From: Flavobacterium frigoritolerans
Lineage (GTDB): Bacteria; Bacteroidota; Bacteroidia; Flavobacteriales; Flavobacteriaceae
Direction of reading: 5' to 3'
Length of the DNA stretch: 64,000 nucleotides
Assembly: GCF_025847275.1 (NCBI RefSeq)
Contig: NZ_JAOZEV010000011.1
Span: 101,283-165,282, forward strand
Below the pieces are notes generated by a model, which was not told the DNA's origin, did not search any database, and saw only the letters and a program-made list of their open reading frames with translations. Both the position numbers and the translations under genes were made by a program. Positions 24,270 through 31,725 of the stretch are shown piece by piece. Position 1 is the stretch's first letter. Each line of letters opens with the position of its first letter.

Positions 24270-24887
24270 ATGGGGGGTGTTACCAAAATAAAAAGAGGCT
24301 ACCGCAAAACAAGATACATACTTTATAAAGAAACTTTAGTCAATTCCAAAGAGATATTTTGGTCTTTCTTAGGTTCGTTTGTGGGGATCGGAATAATCGC
24401 TTATACACAAACCCAACATTTTACAGGATCCGATTTAGTGTACTTAATTGGTTCGTTTGGAGCTTCGAGTGTTTTGGTTTATGGAGAAGTTCGAAGTCCG
24501 TTTTCACAACCCCGTAACCTTGTAGGAGGTCATGTTATTTCAGCATTTATAGGTGTTACAGTGCAACTATTAGCACCAGATATTGTCTGGATTACAGCAC
24601 CATTAGCGGTATCACTTTCTATTGTTTGTATGCAAGTAACCAAAACATTGCATCCGCCAGGAGGAGCAACGGCACTTATTGCAGTTACAGGTTCTAGCCA
24701 GCTAAAAGACTTAGGATATTGGTACGTTATATCGCCAGTATTAACAGGAGTCTTAATATTGCTTATAGTAGCTTTGGTATTTAATAATCTTACCTCATAC
24801 CGTAAATACCCAAGTCATAATAAATACCATAATACGTATCATAAATTCAGAAGAAGATTAAGCAAGAAAATATCTCCAAATAATTAA
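24270..24887 (+). CDS. HPP-family membrane protein
   Basis: 205 residues with four hydrophobic helices and the naming motif LHPPGGATALIAVTGS, plus GSFGASSVLVYGEVRSP and SQPRNLVGGH. HPP proteins include nitrite and related transporters in plants and cyanobacteria; bacterial substrates are mostly unknown. Its placement right after a ClC-type protein suggests a shared anion role. It stops 75 bases before umuD. Confidence 0.9.
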   Translation: MGGVTKIKRGYRKTRYILYKETLVNSKEIFWSFLGSFVGIGIIAYTQTQHFTGSDLVYLIGSFGASSVLVYGEVRSPFSQPRNLVGGHVISAFIGVTVQLLAPDIVWITAPLAVSLSIVCMQVTKTLHPPGGATALIAVTGSSQLKDLGYWYVISPVLTGVLILLIVALVFNNLTSYRKYPSHNKYHNTYHKFRRRLSKKISPNN

Positions 24888-24905
24888 AGAACGTACCCGT
24901 TGATA

Positions 24906-24925
24906 ACTATTTAGTGTTAAATAGT
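24906..24925. promoter_or_regulatory. Candidate operator palindrome upstream of umuDC
   Basis: ACTATTTA and TAAATAGT, exact inverse arms of 8 bp, around GTGT. It sits at the -33 position of the umuD promoter (TAATTTTG at 24948-24955), the place expected of a repressor site for SOS-type control. Confidence 0.6.
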
Positions 24926-24947
24926 AACAGCGAAAATATAACTTCCG

Positions 24948-24955
24948 TAATTTTG
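24948..24955 (+). promoter_or_regulatory. -7 element of umuD
   Basis: TAATTTTG matches TAnnTTTG and ends seven bases before the ATG, so the transcript should have almost no leader. Confidence 0.6.
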
Positions 24956-24962
24956 TAAAACT

Positions 24963-25415
24963 ATGAAATTACGAAGTTTAAATAACGACGATACACCCCT
25001 AGAATTTTACATTCCGGATTACTCATCAAAATTAGAAATTCCTTTTTTTGATGTAGGAATTAGCGCGGGATTTCCATCTCCTGCCGATGATTTTATCGAG
25101 TTAACAATAGATCTCAACAAAGAATTTATTAAAAATAAAGACACTACTTTTTTTGCCAAAGTAAAAGGGCATTCTATGAAAGATGTTGGAATAAATGATG
25201 GCGATTTGTTGATTATAGATAAAAGTCTGGAACCTCAAAATAACAAAATTGCAGTTTGTCAAGTCGATGGTAAATTTACAGTGAAACGTATTAAAATAGA
25301 AAAAGATACTGTTTGGCTTATTGCCGAAAACGAAGATTATGAACCTATAAAAGTTACATCAGAAAATGAACTTTTAATTTGGGGGATTGTGGTTCATTCG
25401 ATAAAATCTTTTTAA
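24963..25415 (+). CDS. umuD: UmuD-like S24 protease, DNA polymerase V subunit
   Basis: 150 residues of the LexA/UmuD autoprotease family without a DNA-binding domain. The self-cleavage site is Ala35-Gly36 (VGISAGFPSPADD), the catalytic Ser is Ser71 in VKGHSMKDVG and the Lys is Lys108 in FTVKRI, in the spacing of E. coli UmuD. After RecA-aided cleavage UmuD' activates UmuC for error-prone bypass of lesions. The umuC gene follows at 25533, with a palindrome in the gap. Confidence 0.95.
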   Translation: MKLRSLNNDDTPLEFYIPDYSSKLEIPFFDVGISAGFPSPADDFIELTIDLNKEFIKNKDTTFFAKVKGHSMKDVGINDGDLLIIDKSLEPQNNKIAVCQVDGKFTVKRIKIEKDTVWLIAENEDYEPIKVTSENELLIWGIVVHSIKSF

Positions 25416-25456
25416 TTAGAGCTAAAAAAAAGAAATCTCAGCAATCTAGGAATCGT

Positions 25457-25481
25457 AGAGGTGCACCGCAGTGCGTCTCAA
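25457..25481. repeat. GAGGTGCACCGCAGTGCGTCTC palindrome, copy 1
   Basis: GAGGTGCAC and GTGCGTCTC pair around CGCA, with one or two mismatches. The same palindrome, more perfect, lies at 56378-56407. Confidence 0.75.
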
Positions 25482-25532
25482 CACAAGGAAAAACACAAGT
25501 TTATAGATAAACATAATCTCAAATAATATAAG

Positions 25533-26792
25533 ATGTTTGCTTTAGTCGATTGTAATAATTTTTATGCCTCTTGCCAAAGGGTATTTGAGCCACATTTGAT
25601 AGGAAAACCTGTTGTTATCCTTTCTAATAATGATGGTTGTGTTATTGCGCGTTCTGATGAAGCTAAATTGGCAGGAGTTCCGATGGGAGCACCAGCATTT
25701 AAATTTGAAGCACTGTTTAAAGAAAAGAATATTTATGTGTATTCTTCTAATTATGCTCTGTACGGAGATATGAGTAATCGGGTAATGAATATGCTTAGAA
25801 CCTATACTCCCGATATCGAATTATATAGTATTGATGAAGCTTTCTTGAAATTTACAGGTTTTGAATTATTTGATTTGAATGAATTAGGACTCGACATACG
25901 AAAAAAGATTACAAAAGGTACTGGAATTCCTGTGAGTATTGGATTTGCTCCAACGAAAGCTTTGGCAAAAGTGGCCAATAAAATCGCCAGAAAATTTTCT
26001 GAACGAACTCAAAATGTTTACACGATAGATACGGACGAGAAAAGAATCAAAGCCTTAAAGTGGACAAAAATTGAAGATGTTTGGGGAATAGGTAGAAAGC
26101 ATGCCAAACGTCTGAAACAAAAAAATATCTTGACAGCATATCAATTTACGCAATTATCAGATGCTTGGGTACGCAAAGAAATGGCAGTGGTTGGACTTCG
26201 ACTAAAACATGATTTAGAAGGAAAACCAACACTTGATTTAGAAGGGCCTCGAAGTAAAAAAATGATTGCAACCACCCGTTCATTCGAAACTAAATATGCA
26301 ACTTACGATGAAATTTCAGAACGAGTAAGCACTTTTACAGCTTCGTGTGCTGAGAAATTGAGAAGACAGAACTGTCATTGTAATATGGTAACTGTTTTTA
26401 TCCAGACGAATTATTTGGCAAACGATCAATCACAATATTCCCGTAGTATTACTATAAATACAGATTTTCCAACGAACTCAACAATCGAGTTAAATCAAGC
26501 AGCTCAAAAAGGATTAAAGGAGATTTATAAAGCTGGATATTCATATAAAAGAGCAGGAGTTGTTGTTATGGGCTTAACGCCAAATGATGAAACGCAACTT
26601 AATTTGTTTAATACTTCCAATCCAAAGCATCAGCCATTGATGAGTGTTATCGATAAAATGAATTTGAGTTATGGAGATAACAAAATTAAATTTGGAGTAC
26701 AATCATTAGGGCGACAATGGAAAATGAAACAGGATAGATTATCTCCAAAATTCTCTACAAAGCTTAAAGATGTTATCACGATTGAAGTGTGA
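25533..26792 (+). CDS. umuC: UmuC-like Y-family DNA polymerase
   Basis: 419 residues. The N-terminal palm carries the metal-binding MFALVDCNNFYASCQRVF and YSIDEAFL, then VSIGFAPTKALAKVANKIA, then the HhH thumb (IEDVWGIGRKHAKRL), the little finger and a UmuC-type C-terminus (LTPNDETQLNLF, YSYKRAGVVV). Translesion polymerase, paired with umuD upstream as a umuDC operon. The QLNLF segment could be a beta-clamp binding motif, which is inference. Confidence 0.96.
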   Translation: MFALVDCNNFYASCQRVFEPHLIGKPVVILSNNDGCVIARSDEAKLAGVPMGAPAFKFEALFKEKNIYVYSSNYALYGDMSNRVMNMLRTYTPDIELYSIDEAFLKFTGFELFDLNELGLDIRKKITKGTGIPVSIGFAPTKALAKVANKIARKFSERTQNVYTIDTDEKRIKALKWTKIEDVWGIGRKHAKRLKQKNILTAYQFTQLSDAWVRKEMAVVGLRLKHDLEGKPTLDLEGPRSKKMIATTRSFETKYATYDEISERVSTFTASCAEKLRRQNCHCNMVTVFIQTNYLANDQSQYSRSITINTDFPTNSTIELNQAAQKGLKEIYKAGYSYKRAGVVVMGLTPNDETQLNLFNTSNPKHQPLMSVIDKMNLSYGDNKIKFGVQSLGRQWKMKQDRLSPKFSTKLKDVITIEV

Positions 26793-26860
26793 TTTTTGTT
26801 AGTTACTAATTGCACTAATCTTTACTAATTGTTTTGTGTTTATCTTGTATTGTCTAAAAA

Positions 26861-26895
26861 AATGGAACGCGGATGACGCGGATTCGCGTTCCATT
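26861..26895 (+). terminator. Hairpin GGAACGCG...CGCGTTCC after umuC
   Basis: ATGGAACGCG pairs with CGCGTTCCAT around GATGACGCGGATT. No T-run follows, so it may be a repeat element rather than a terminator. Confidence 0.55.
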
Positions 26896-26953
26896 CATTT
26901 AAGTTCCATTTTCACAGCAACCACATAATTTTACCATTAAAAAAAATATGTTG

Positions 26954-26961
26954 TATCTTTG
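26954..26961 (+). promoter_or_regulatory. -7 element of the copper cluster's first gene
   Basis: TATCTTTG matches TAnnTTTG, 17 bases before the ATG at 26978. Confidence 0.55.
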
Positions 26962-26977
26962 AATTTCAAAATTTTAG

Positions 26978-27346
26978 ATGATTTCAAAAACGCACATATT
27001 CTTCTTTGTTTTCTTGTTAGGTCTCTTTTTGATACCAATGCAGGCGGGAGCGTGTAGTATGAAATCTGAAAAAAAGAAACATGCAACCGAAAAATCACAA
27101 ACAAAATCAACTGATGATTGTTGTGGTTCAAATTCAAATAAAAAGGGTAAAGATGGTTGTGGTGATAAATGCAATCATTCCAATTGCCGTTGTGTTACAG
27201 TTATTTCAATGCTTACTTCCGAAAAATGGAATGAAATCACATTAAAATGTTTTAATTTTTCGAATAAAGAAGAATCTTTTTATCTTCATACAGCCAATTT
27301 ATCTTCAGGCTTTTATACGATTTGGTCTCCACCAAAGATAAGCTAA
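26978..27346 (+). CDS. Secreted Cys-rich protein, possible metal binding
   Basis: 122 residues, no recognised family. A signal peptide (FFFVFLLGLFLIPMQAGA) precedes a Lys-, Cys- and Ser-rich stretch with DDCCGSNS, GCGDKCNHSNCRC (about residues 47-75), suited to metal binding or disulfide cross-links. The C-terminal 50 residues look like a small strand-rich tail. It heads the copper cluster, 120 bases before the DUF3347 gene, so a role in copper capture in the periplasm is plausible but unproven. Confidence 0.7.
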   Translation: MISKTHIFFFVFLLGLFLIPMQAGACSMKSEKKKHATEKSQTKSTDDCCGSNSNKKGKDGCGDKCNHSNCRCVTVISMLTSEKWNEITLKCFNFSNKEESFYLHTANLSSGFYTIWSPPKIS

Positions 27347-27468
27347 AAGTTTTCTGTGATAGCCATAAGTGCGTCTACTAGAAAATGTTAACTTTAGATA
27401 TTCAAAAAAAATCAATATTAAATAACGTATAAGAGTTTACGAATTCTGGATACATAAATCATATAAAA

Positions 27469-28329
27469 ATGAAATCAATAAAAACTTTATTGGTAGCAGT
27501 CGTTGCATTGCTATCATTCACAGCATGTGATGCAAAAATAAAAAATGCAAAAACCGAAACAGTAAAAATATTTGGTAACTGCGAGATGTGTAAAAAAACA
27601 ATTGAGAAAGCAGGAAATTTAAAAAACATTGCCGAAGTAGATTGGAGTGAAAACACTAAAATGGCAACGCTTACTTATGATGCAGTCAAAACAAATAAAG
27701 AGGAGATCTTAAAGCGTATCGCGCTAGCAGGATATGACAGCAATGAATTTTTAGCGCCAAATGATGCTTATGCAAAACTACCTGAATGTTGCCAATATGA
27801 GCGAAATAACAAAAAAACGGCAATGGTTCCTGCTGAGAAAATGAATCATGAGATGCATTCAAACCACAATATGACTTCTTCGGATGTTGATCTAAAAGAG
27901 AATGCTTTAAACCCAGTTTTTGAGGTTTATTTCGGAATCAAAGATGCATTGGTTAAAACCGATGGGGCTACAGCTTCGGCAAAAGCCAAAACATTAGTAA
28001 CTGCTATTAATGGAGTGAAAATGGAAAGTTTACCAACGGATGTTCATATGGTTTGGATGAAAGTTTTAAAAAGCTTAAAAGATGATGCAGAACATATTGC
28101 TGGTAGTAAAGATGCAACACACCAAAGAGACTATTTTGGGACATTATCTAAAAACGTATATGCATTATTAAAAGTTTCAAAAGAAGAAACACCAACATAT
28201 TATCAGTTTTGCCCAATGGCAAATAATGGCAAAGGAGCCAACTGGTTGAGTAAAGAAAGCGCAATAAAAAATCCATATTATGGATCGAAAATGCTGAGCT
28301 GTGGTAGTACTGTAGAAACTATCAAATAA
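27469..28329 (+). CDS. HMA plus DUF3347 lipoprotein
   Basis: 286 residues. A lipobox (LLSFTACDAK) marks it as a lipoprotein. An HMA-like domain follows (VKIFGNCEMCKKTIEKAGN, with a CxxC), then a linker rich in His and Met (MNHEMHSNHNMTSS). A DUF3347 domain comes next (VFEVYFGIKDALVKTDGATA), ending in the metal-ligand tail FCPMANNGKGANWLSKE and YYGSKMLSCGS. DUF3347 is often found with CusB-like adaptors and copper genes. It overlaps the AraC-type gene by one base (TAATG). Likely a periplasmic copper scavenger or chaperone. Confidence 0.88.
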   Translation: MKSIKTLLVAVVALLSFTACDAKIKNAKTETVKIFGNCEMCKKTIEKAGNLKNIAEVDWSENTKMATLTYDAVKTNKEEILKRIALAGYDSNEFLAPNDAYAKLPECCQYERNNKKTAMVPAEKMNHEMHSNHNMTSSDVDLKENALNPVFEVYFGIKDALVKTDGATASAKAKTLVTAINGVKMESLPTDVHMVWMKVLKSLKDDAEHIAGSKDATHQRDYFGTLSKNVYALLKVSKEETPTYYQFCPMANNGKGANWLSKESAIKNPYYGSKMLSCGSTVETIK

Positions 28330-28889
28330 TGAAGTTATACATTAAAAACATGGTTTGCAGCCGCTGCAAAATGGTCGTGAAATCAGAGTTGGAAAAACTC
28401 GGACTTCATCCTGTTGCAGTTGAACTAGGAGAAGTAGAAATTCAAGAAGCAACAATTGATTCTTTAAAAGAAGATTTGGTAGAAGTCTTGAATTCTTTGG
28501 GTTTTGAACTTATAGATGATAAAAAAAGCAAAATTATCGAGAAAGCAAAAACCTTGATTATCGAGTTGGTTCATTATAAAAACAATGACCTCAGTACCAA
28601 TTTATCTCATTATTTATCGACAAATTTACAACACGACTACAATTCGTTAAGTAATCTTTTTACGGAAGTAGAAGGGACAACTATTGAAAAATATTTTATC
28701 TCCCAGAAAATAGAAAAGGTAAAAGAACTGCTTATATACGACGAGTTAAGCTTAAGCGAAATTGCATTTCAGCTCCAATATAGTAGTGTGGCACATTTGA
28801 GTAATCAATTTAAAAAAGTAACAGGGTTTTCTCCAAGTTATTATAAACAGTTGAAAGACAAGAAGCGAAAACAAATAGAGGATTTGTAA
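28329..28889 (+). CDS. HMA-like/AraC regulator, probable copper sensor
   Basis: 186 residues. The N-terminal 65 residues form an HMA-like ferredoxin fold with the metal motif MVCSRCKMVVKSELEKLG (C-S-R-C). A linker (residues 70-115) is followed by an AraC-type HTH: IEKVKELLIYDELSLSEIAF, then YSSVAHLSNQFKKVTGFSPSYY. The metal-binding and DNA-binding parts in one protein suggest a one-component copper-responsive regulator of this cluster. It sits between the DUF3347 gene and the copper ATPase. Family annotation is firm; sensing is inferred. Confidence 0.9.
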   Translation: MKLYIKNMVCSRCKMVVKSELEKLGLHPVAVELGEVEIQEATIDSLKEDLVEVLNSLGFELIDDKKSKIIEKAKTLIIELVHYKNNDLSTNLSHYLSTNLQHDYNSLSNLFTEVEGTTIEKYFISQKIEKVKELLIYDELSLSEIAFQLQYSSVAHLSNQFKKVTGFSPSYYKQLKDKKRKQIEDL

Positions 28890-28977
28890 ATCTTATAAAT
28901 CATAACCAAAATTGTACAAGCCTATAGAGGCATTATTTTAGAACTTTGTTAAAATAATTTTTTAAAAATATATAGCA

Positions 28978-31716
28978 ATGACTCATACTTATACAATCAC
29001 GGGAATGACTTGCGATGGATGTCGTACTAAAGTAGAAAAAACATTAAATAGCCTTGAAGGAATTCAGGCAAGTGTTACTTTGGATCCTCCATTAGCAACG
29101 ATTACGATGGAAAAACATATTCCGACGGAGCAACTGCAAGCAGCATTAACTGCGGTTGGAAAGTACACTATTGAAATGGCTATGAATCATGGACACGAAA
29201 AACCAACAGAGAAATCATGTTGTAGTACCGATGGACATAATCATGAAGATAAAAAAGAAACGGAACTGCATAATCATACAGGAGGTAAATATTATTGCCC
29301 GATGCATTGTGAGGGCGATAAAATGTATGATAAAGCAGGAGATTGTCCTGTATGTGGGATGCATTTGGTACAAGAGCCAATAGCTGCAGCAGTTCAGGTT
29401 CCATCGCACGAAAAACCAGTGGAAAAATCTTGCTGTAGTACAGATGGACATAAACATGATCATAAAAAAGTAGCCGTGCCACATAATCATGCAGGAGGTA
29501 AATACTATTGTCCGATGCATTGTGAGGGTGATAAAATGTATGATAAAGCAGGAGATTGCCCTGTATGCGGAATGGACTTAATACAAGAACCAGCAGCTAT
29601 CCAAGTACAGCAATATACTTGCCCGATGCACTCAGAAGTTATAACCAATGGACCAGGTTCATGCCCAATTTGTGGAATGGATCTAGTGCCAATGGAACCA
29701 ACCGATACAGAAGAGAACAAGGTGTATAAAGAGTTATTGCGAAAAATGAAAATTGCAATACTCTTTACGGTTCCTATCTTCTTTATTGCGATGATAGAAA
29801 TGGTACATGATAATCCCTTACTAAAAATAATGGATGTTGGGAAATGGAATTGGGTGCAATTGCTTTTTTCGCTTCCGGTAATTTTTTATGCAGGTTGGAT
29901 GTTTTTTGTTCGCGGATGGAAATCTATCGTAACTTGGAATTTAAATATGTTTACCCTCATCGCGATTGGTACAGGGATGGCATTTTTGTTTAGTATAGTA
30001 GGAATGTTTTTCCCAGATATATTTCCAGAAGAATTTAAATCAGGACACGGAACAATTCACCTTTATTTTGAAGCAGCAACAGTAATTATTACATTGGTTT
30101 TATTAGGGCAATTGCTAGAAGCAAGAGCACATAGTCAGACTAGCGGAGCAATAAAAGAATTACTAAAATTAGCTCCAACAGAAGCCACGCTGGTAATTGA
30201 CGGGGTAGATAAAGTAATTGCTATTCATGATATTAAAAAAGGAGATTTATTACGAGTAAAACCCGGAGATAAAATTCCTGTAGATGGAAAAATTACCGAT
30301 GGCGAAAGTACGATAGACGAGTCTATGATTACTGGGGAGCCAATTCCTGTAGATAAAAAAGTAGGCGATGTAGTGTCTTCAGGAACTATAAACGGAAATA
30401 AATCATTTGTTATGATTGCCGAGAAAGTAGGTTCGGAAACCTTGCTTTCGCAAATTATACAAATGGTAAATAATGCAAGTCGCTCCAGAGCACCAATCCA
30501 GAAATTAGCCGATAGTATTGCTAAATATTTTGTACCAATTGTTGTTGTTATTTCGATATTTACTTTCTTCATTTGGGCAAAATTTGGACCAGAGCCAGCA
30601 ATGGTTTACGGATTTATTAATGCGATTGCAGTATTAATAATTGCTTGTCCGTGTGCATTAGGTTTGGCCACGCCAATGTCGGTAATGGTAGGAGTTGGAA
30701 AAGGCGCACAATCCGGGATTCTGATAAAAAATGCAGAAGCTTTAGAGAACATGAATAAAGTAAATGTTCTGATTACTGATAAAACGGGAACAATTACTGA
30801 AGGCAAACCTTCGGTGGAGAAAATTGTTGCACTACAATACTCAGAGGACGAATTGTTACAATATATAGCATCTTTAAATCAATATAGCGAACACCCTTTG
30901 GCAGAAGCCGTAGTGAAATTTGCAAAAGCTAAAAATGTTTCTTTGATAAAAGTCGATGATTTTGAGAACATCGCTGGGAAAGGAGTTATTGGAACTGCTA
31001 TTGATAAAAAAGTTGCATTAGGGAATAAAAAATTAATGGACCAAGTAGGAGCAATTGTTTCTGGAGCAATTGAAGAAAAAATTATTACCGAACAAAAACT
31101 AGGGAAAACAGTTTCGTACATCGCAGTAAATAAAAATGTAGTAGGATTTGTAACGATAACCGATGCTATAAAAGCGACGAGTGCAGCAGCTATAAAAGAA
31201 TTAATGCGTCAAGGAGTTGAAGTAATAATGCTTACGGGAGATAATATAAATACAGCAAAAGCGGTTGCCGACGAATTGCATTTAACCTCTTTTCAAGCAG
31301 GTTGTTTACCAGAAGACAAATTAAAAGTAATTGAGAAATTACAAGCCGAAGGAAAAATTGTTGCTATGGCGGGCGATGGAATAAACGATGCGCCAGCTCT
31401 GGCACAATCGGATATCGGGATTGCAATGGGAACAGGAACAGATGTTGCGATAGAAAGCGCCAAGATAACTTTGGTAAAAGGAGATTTGCAAGGCATCGTA
31501 AAAGCAAAAAATCTGAGTCACGCAGTAATGAGCAACATCAAACAAAATTTATTCTTTGCTTTTATATATAATGTCTTAGGCGTGCCTGTTGCTGCGGGAG
31601 TTTTATATCCGTTCTTCGGAATATTGCTTTCTCCTATGATTGCTGCTTTGGCAATGAGTTTTAGTTCTGTATCCGTTATTGTGAATGCATTGCGATTAAG
31701 AAGTTTAAAACTTTAA
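28978..31716 (+). CDS. copA: Copper-translocating P-type ATPase (CopA type)
   Basis: 912 residues, P1B-type. Residues 1-66: HMA domain ([11 protein letters not shown]). Residues 72-240: three heavy-metal-binding domains ([20 protein letters not shown] twice and [20 protein letters not shown]), the first two arising from a 71-residue tandem duplication joined by His-rich linkers ([22 protein letters not shown]). Then the core: CPC in [12 protein letters not shown], Asp601 in [32 protein letters not shown] and the late [15 protein letters not shown] helix, which is Cu(I)-type. It exports Cu(I) from the cytosol. ATG chosen by the HMA start. Confidence 0.96.
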   Translation: MTHTYTITGMTCDGCRTKVEKTLNSLEGIQASVTLDPPLATITMEKHIPTEQLQAALTAVGKYTIEMAMNHGHEKPTEKSCCSTDGHNHEDKKETELHNHTGGKYYCPMHCEGDKMYDKAGDCPVCGMHLVQEPIAAAVQVPSHEKPVEKSCCSTDGHKHDHKKVAVPHNHAGGKYYCPMHCEGDKMYDKAGDCPVCGMDLIQEPAAIQVQQYTCPMHSEVITNGPGSCPICGMDLVPMEPTDTEENKVYKELLRKMKIAILFTVPIFFIAMIEMVHDNPLLKIMDVGKWNWVQLLFSLPVIFYAGWMFFVRGWKSIVTWNLNMFTLIAIGTGMAFLFSIVGMFFPDIFPEEFKSGHGTIHLYFEAATVIITLVLLGQLLEARAHSQTSGAIKELLKLAPTEATLVIDGVDKVIAIHDIKKGDLLRVKPGDKIPVDGKITDGESTIDESMITGEPIPVDKKVGDVVSSGTINGNKSFVMIAEKVGSETLLSQIIQMVNNASRSRAPIQKLADSIAKYFVPIVVVISIFTFFIWAKFGPEPAMVYGFINAIAVLIIACPCALGLATPMSVMVGVGKGAQSGILIKNAEALENMNKVNVLITDKTGTITEGKPSVEKIVALQYSEDELLQYIASLNQYSEHPLAEAVVKFAKAKNVSLIKVDDFENIAGKGVIGTAIDKKVALGNKKLMDQVGAIVSGAIEEKIITEQKLGKTVSYIAVNKNVVGFVTITDAIKATSAAAIKELMRQGVEVIMLTGDNINTAKAVADELHLTSFQAGCLPEDKLKVIEKLQAEGKIVAMAGDGINDAPALAQSDIGIAMGTGTDVAIESAKITLVKGDLQGIVKAKNLSHAVMSNIKQNLFFAFIYNVLGVPVAAGVLYPFFGILLSPMIAALAMSFSSVSVIVNALRLRSLKL

Positions 31717-31725
31717 AACTAAAAG

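Noticed and set aside
29180..29720. Several minus-strand open frames with many His, Tyr and Phe residues
   Set aside because: These are shadows of the duplicated metal-binding part of the copper ATPase.
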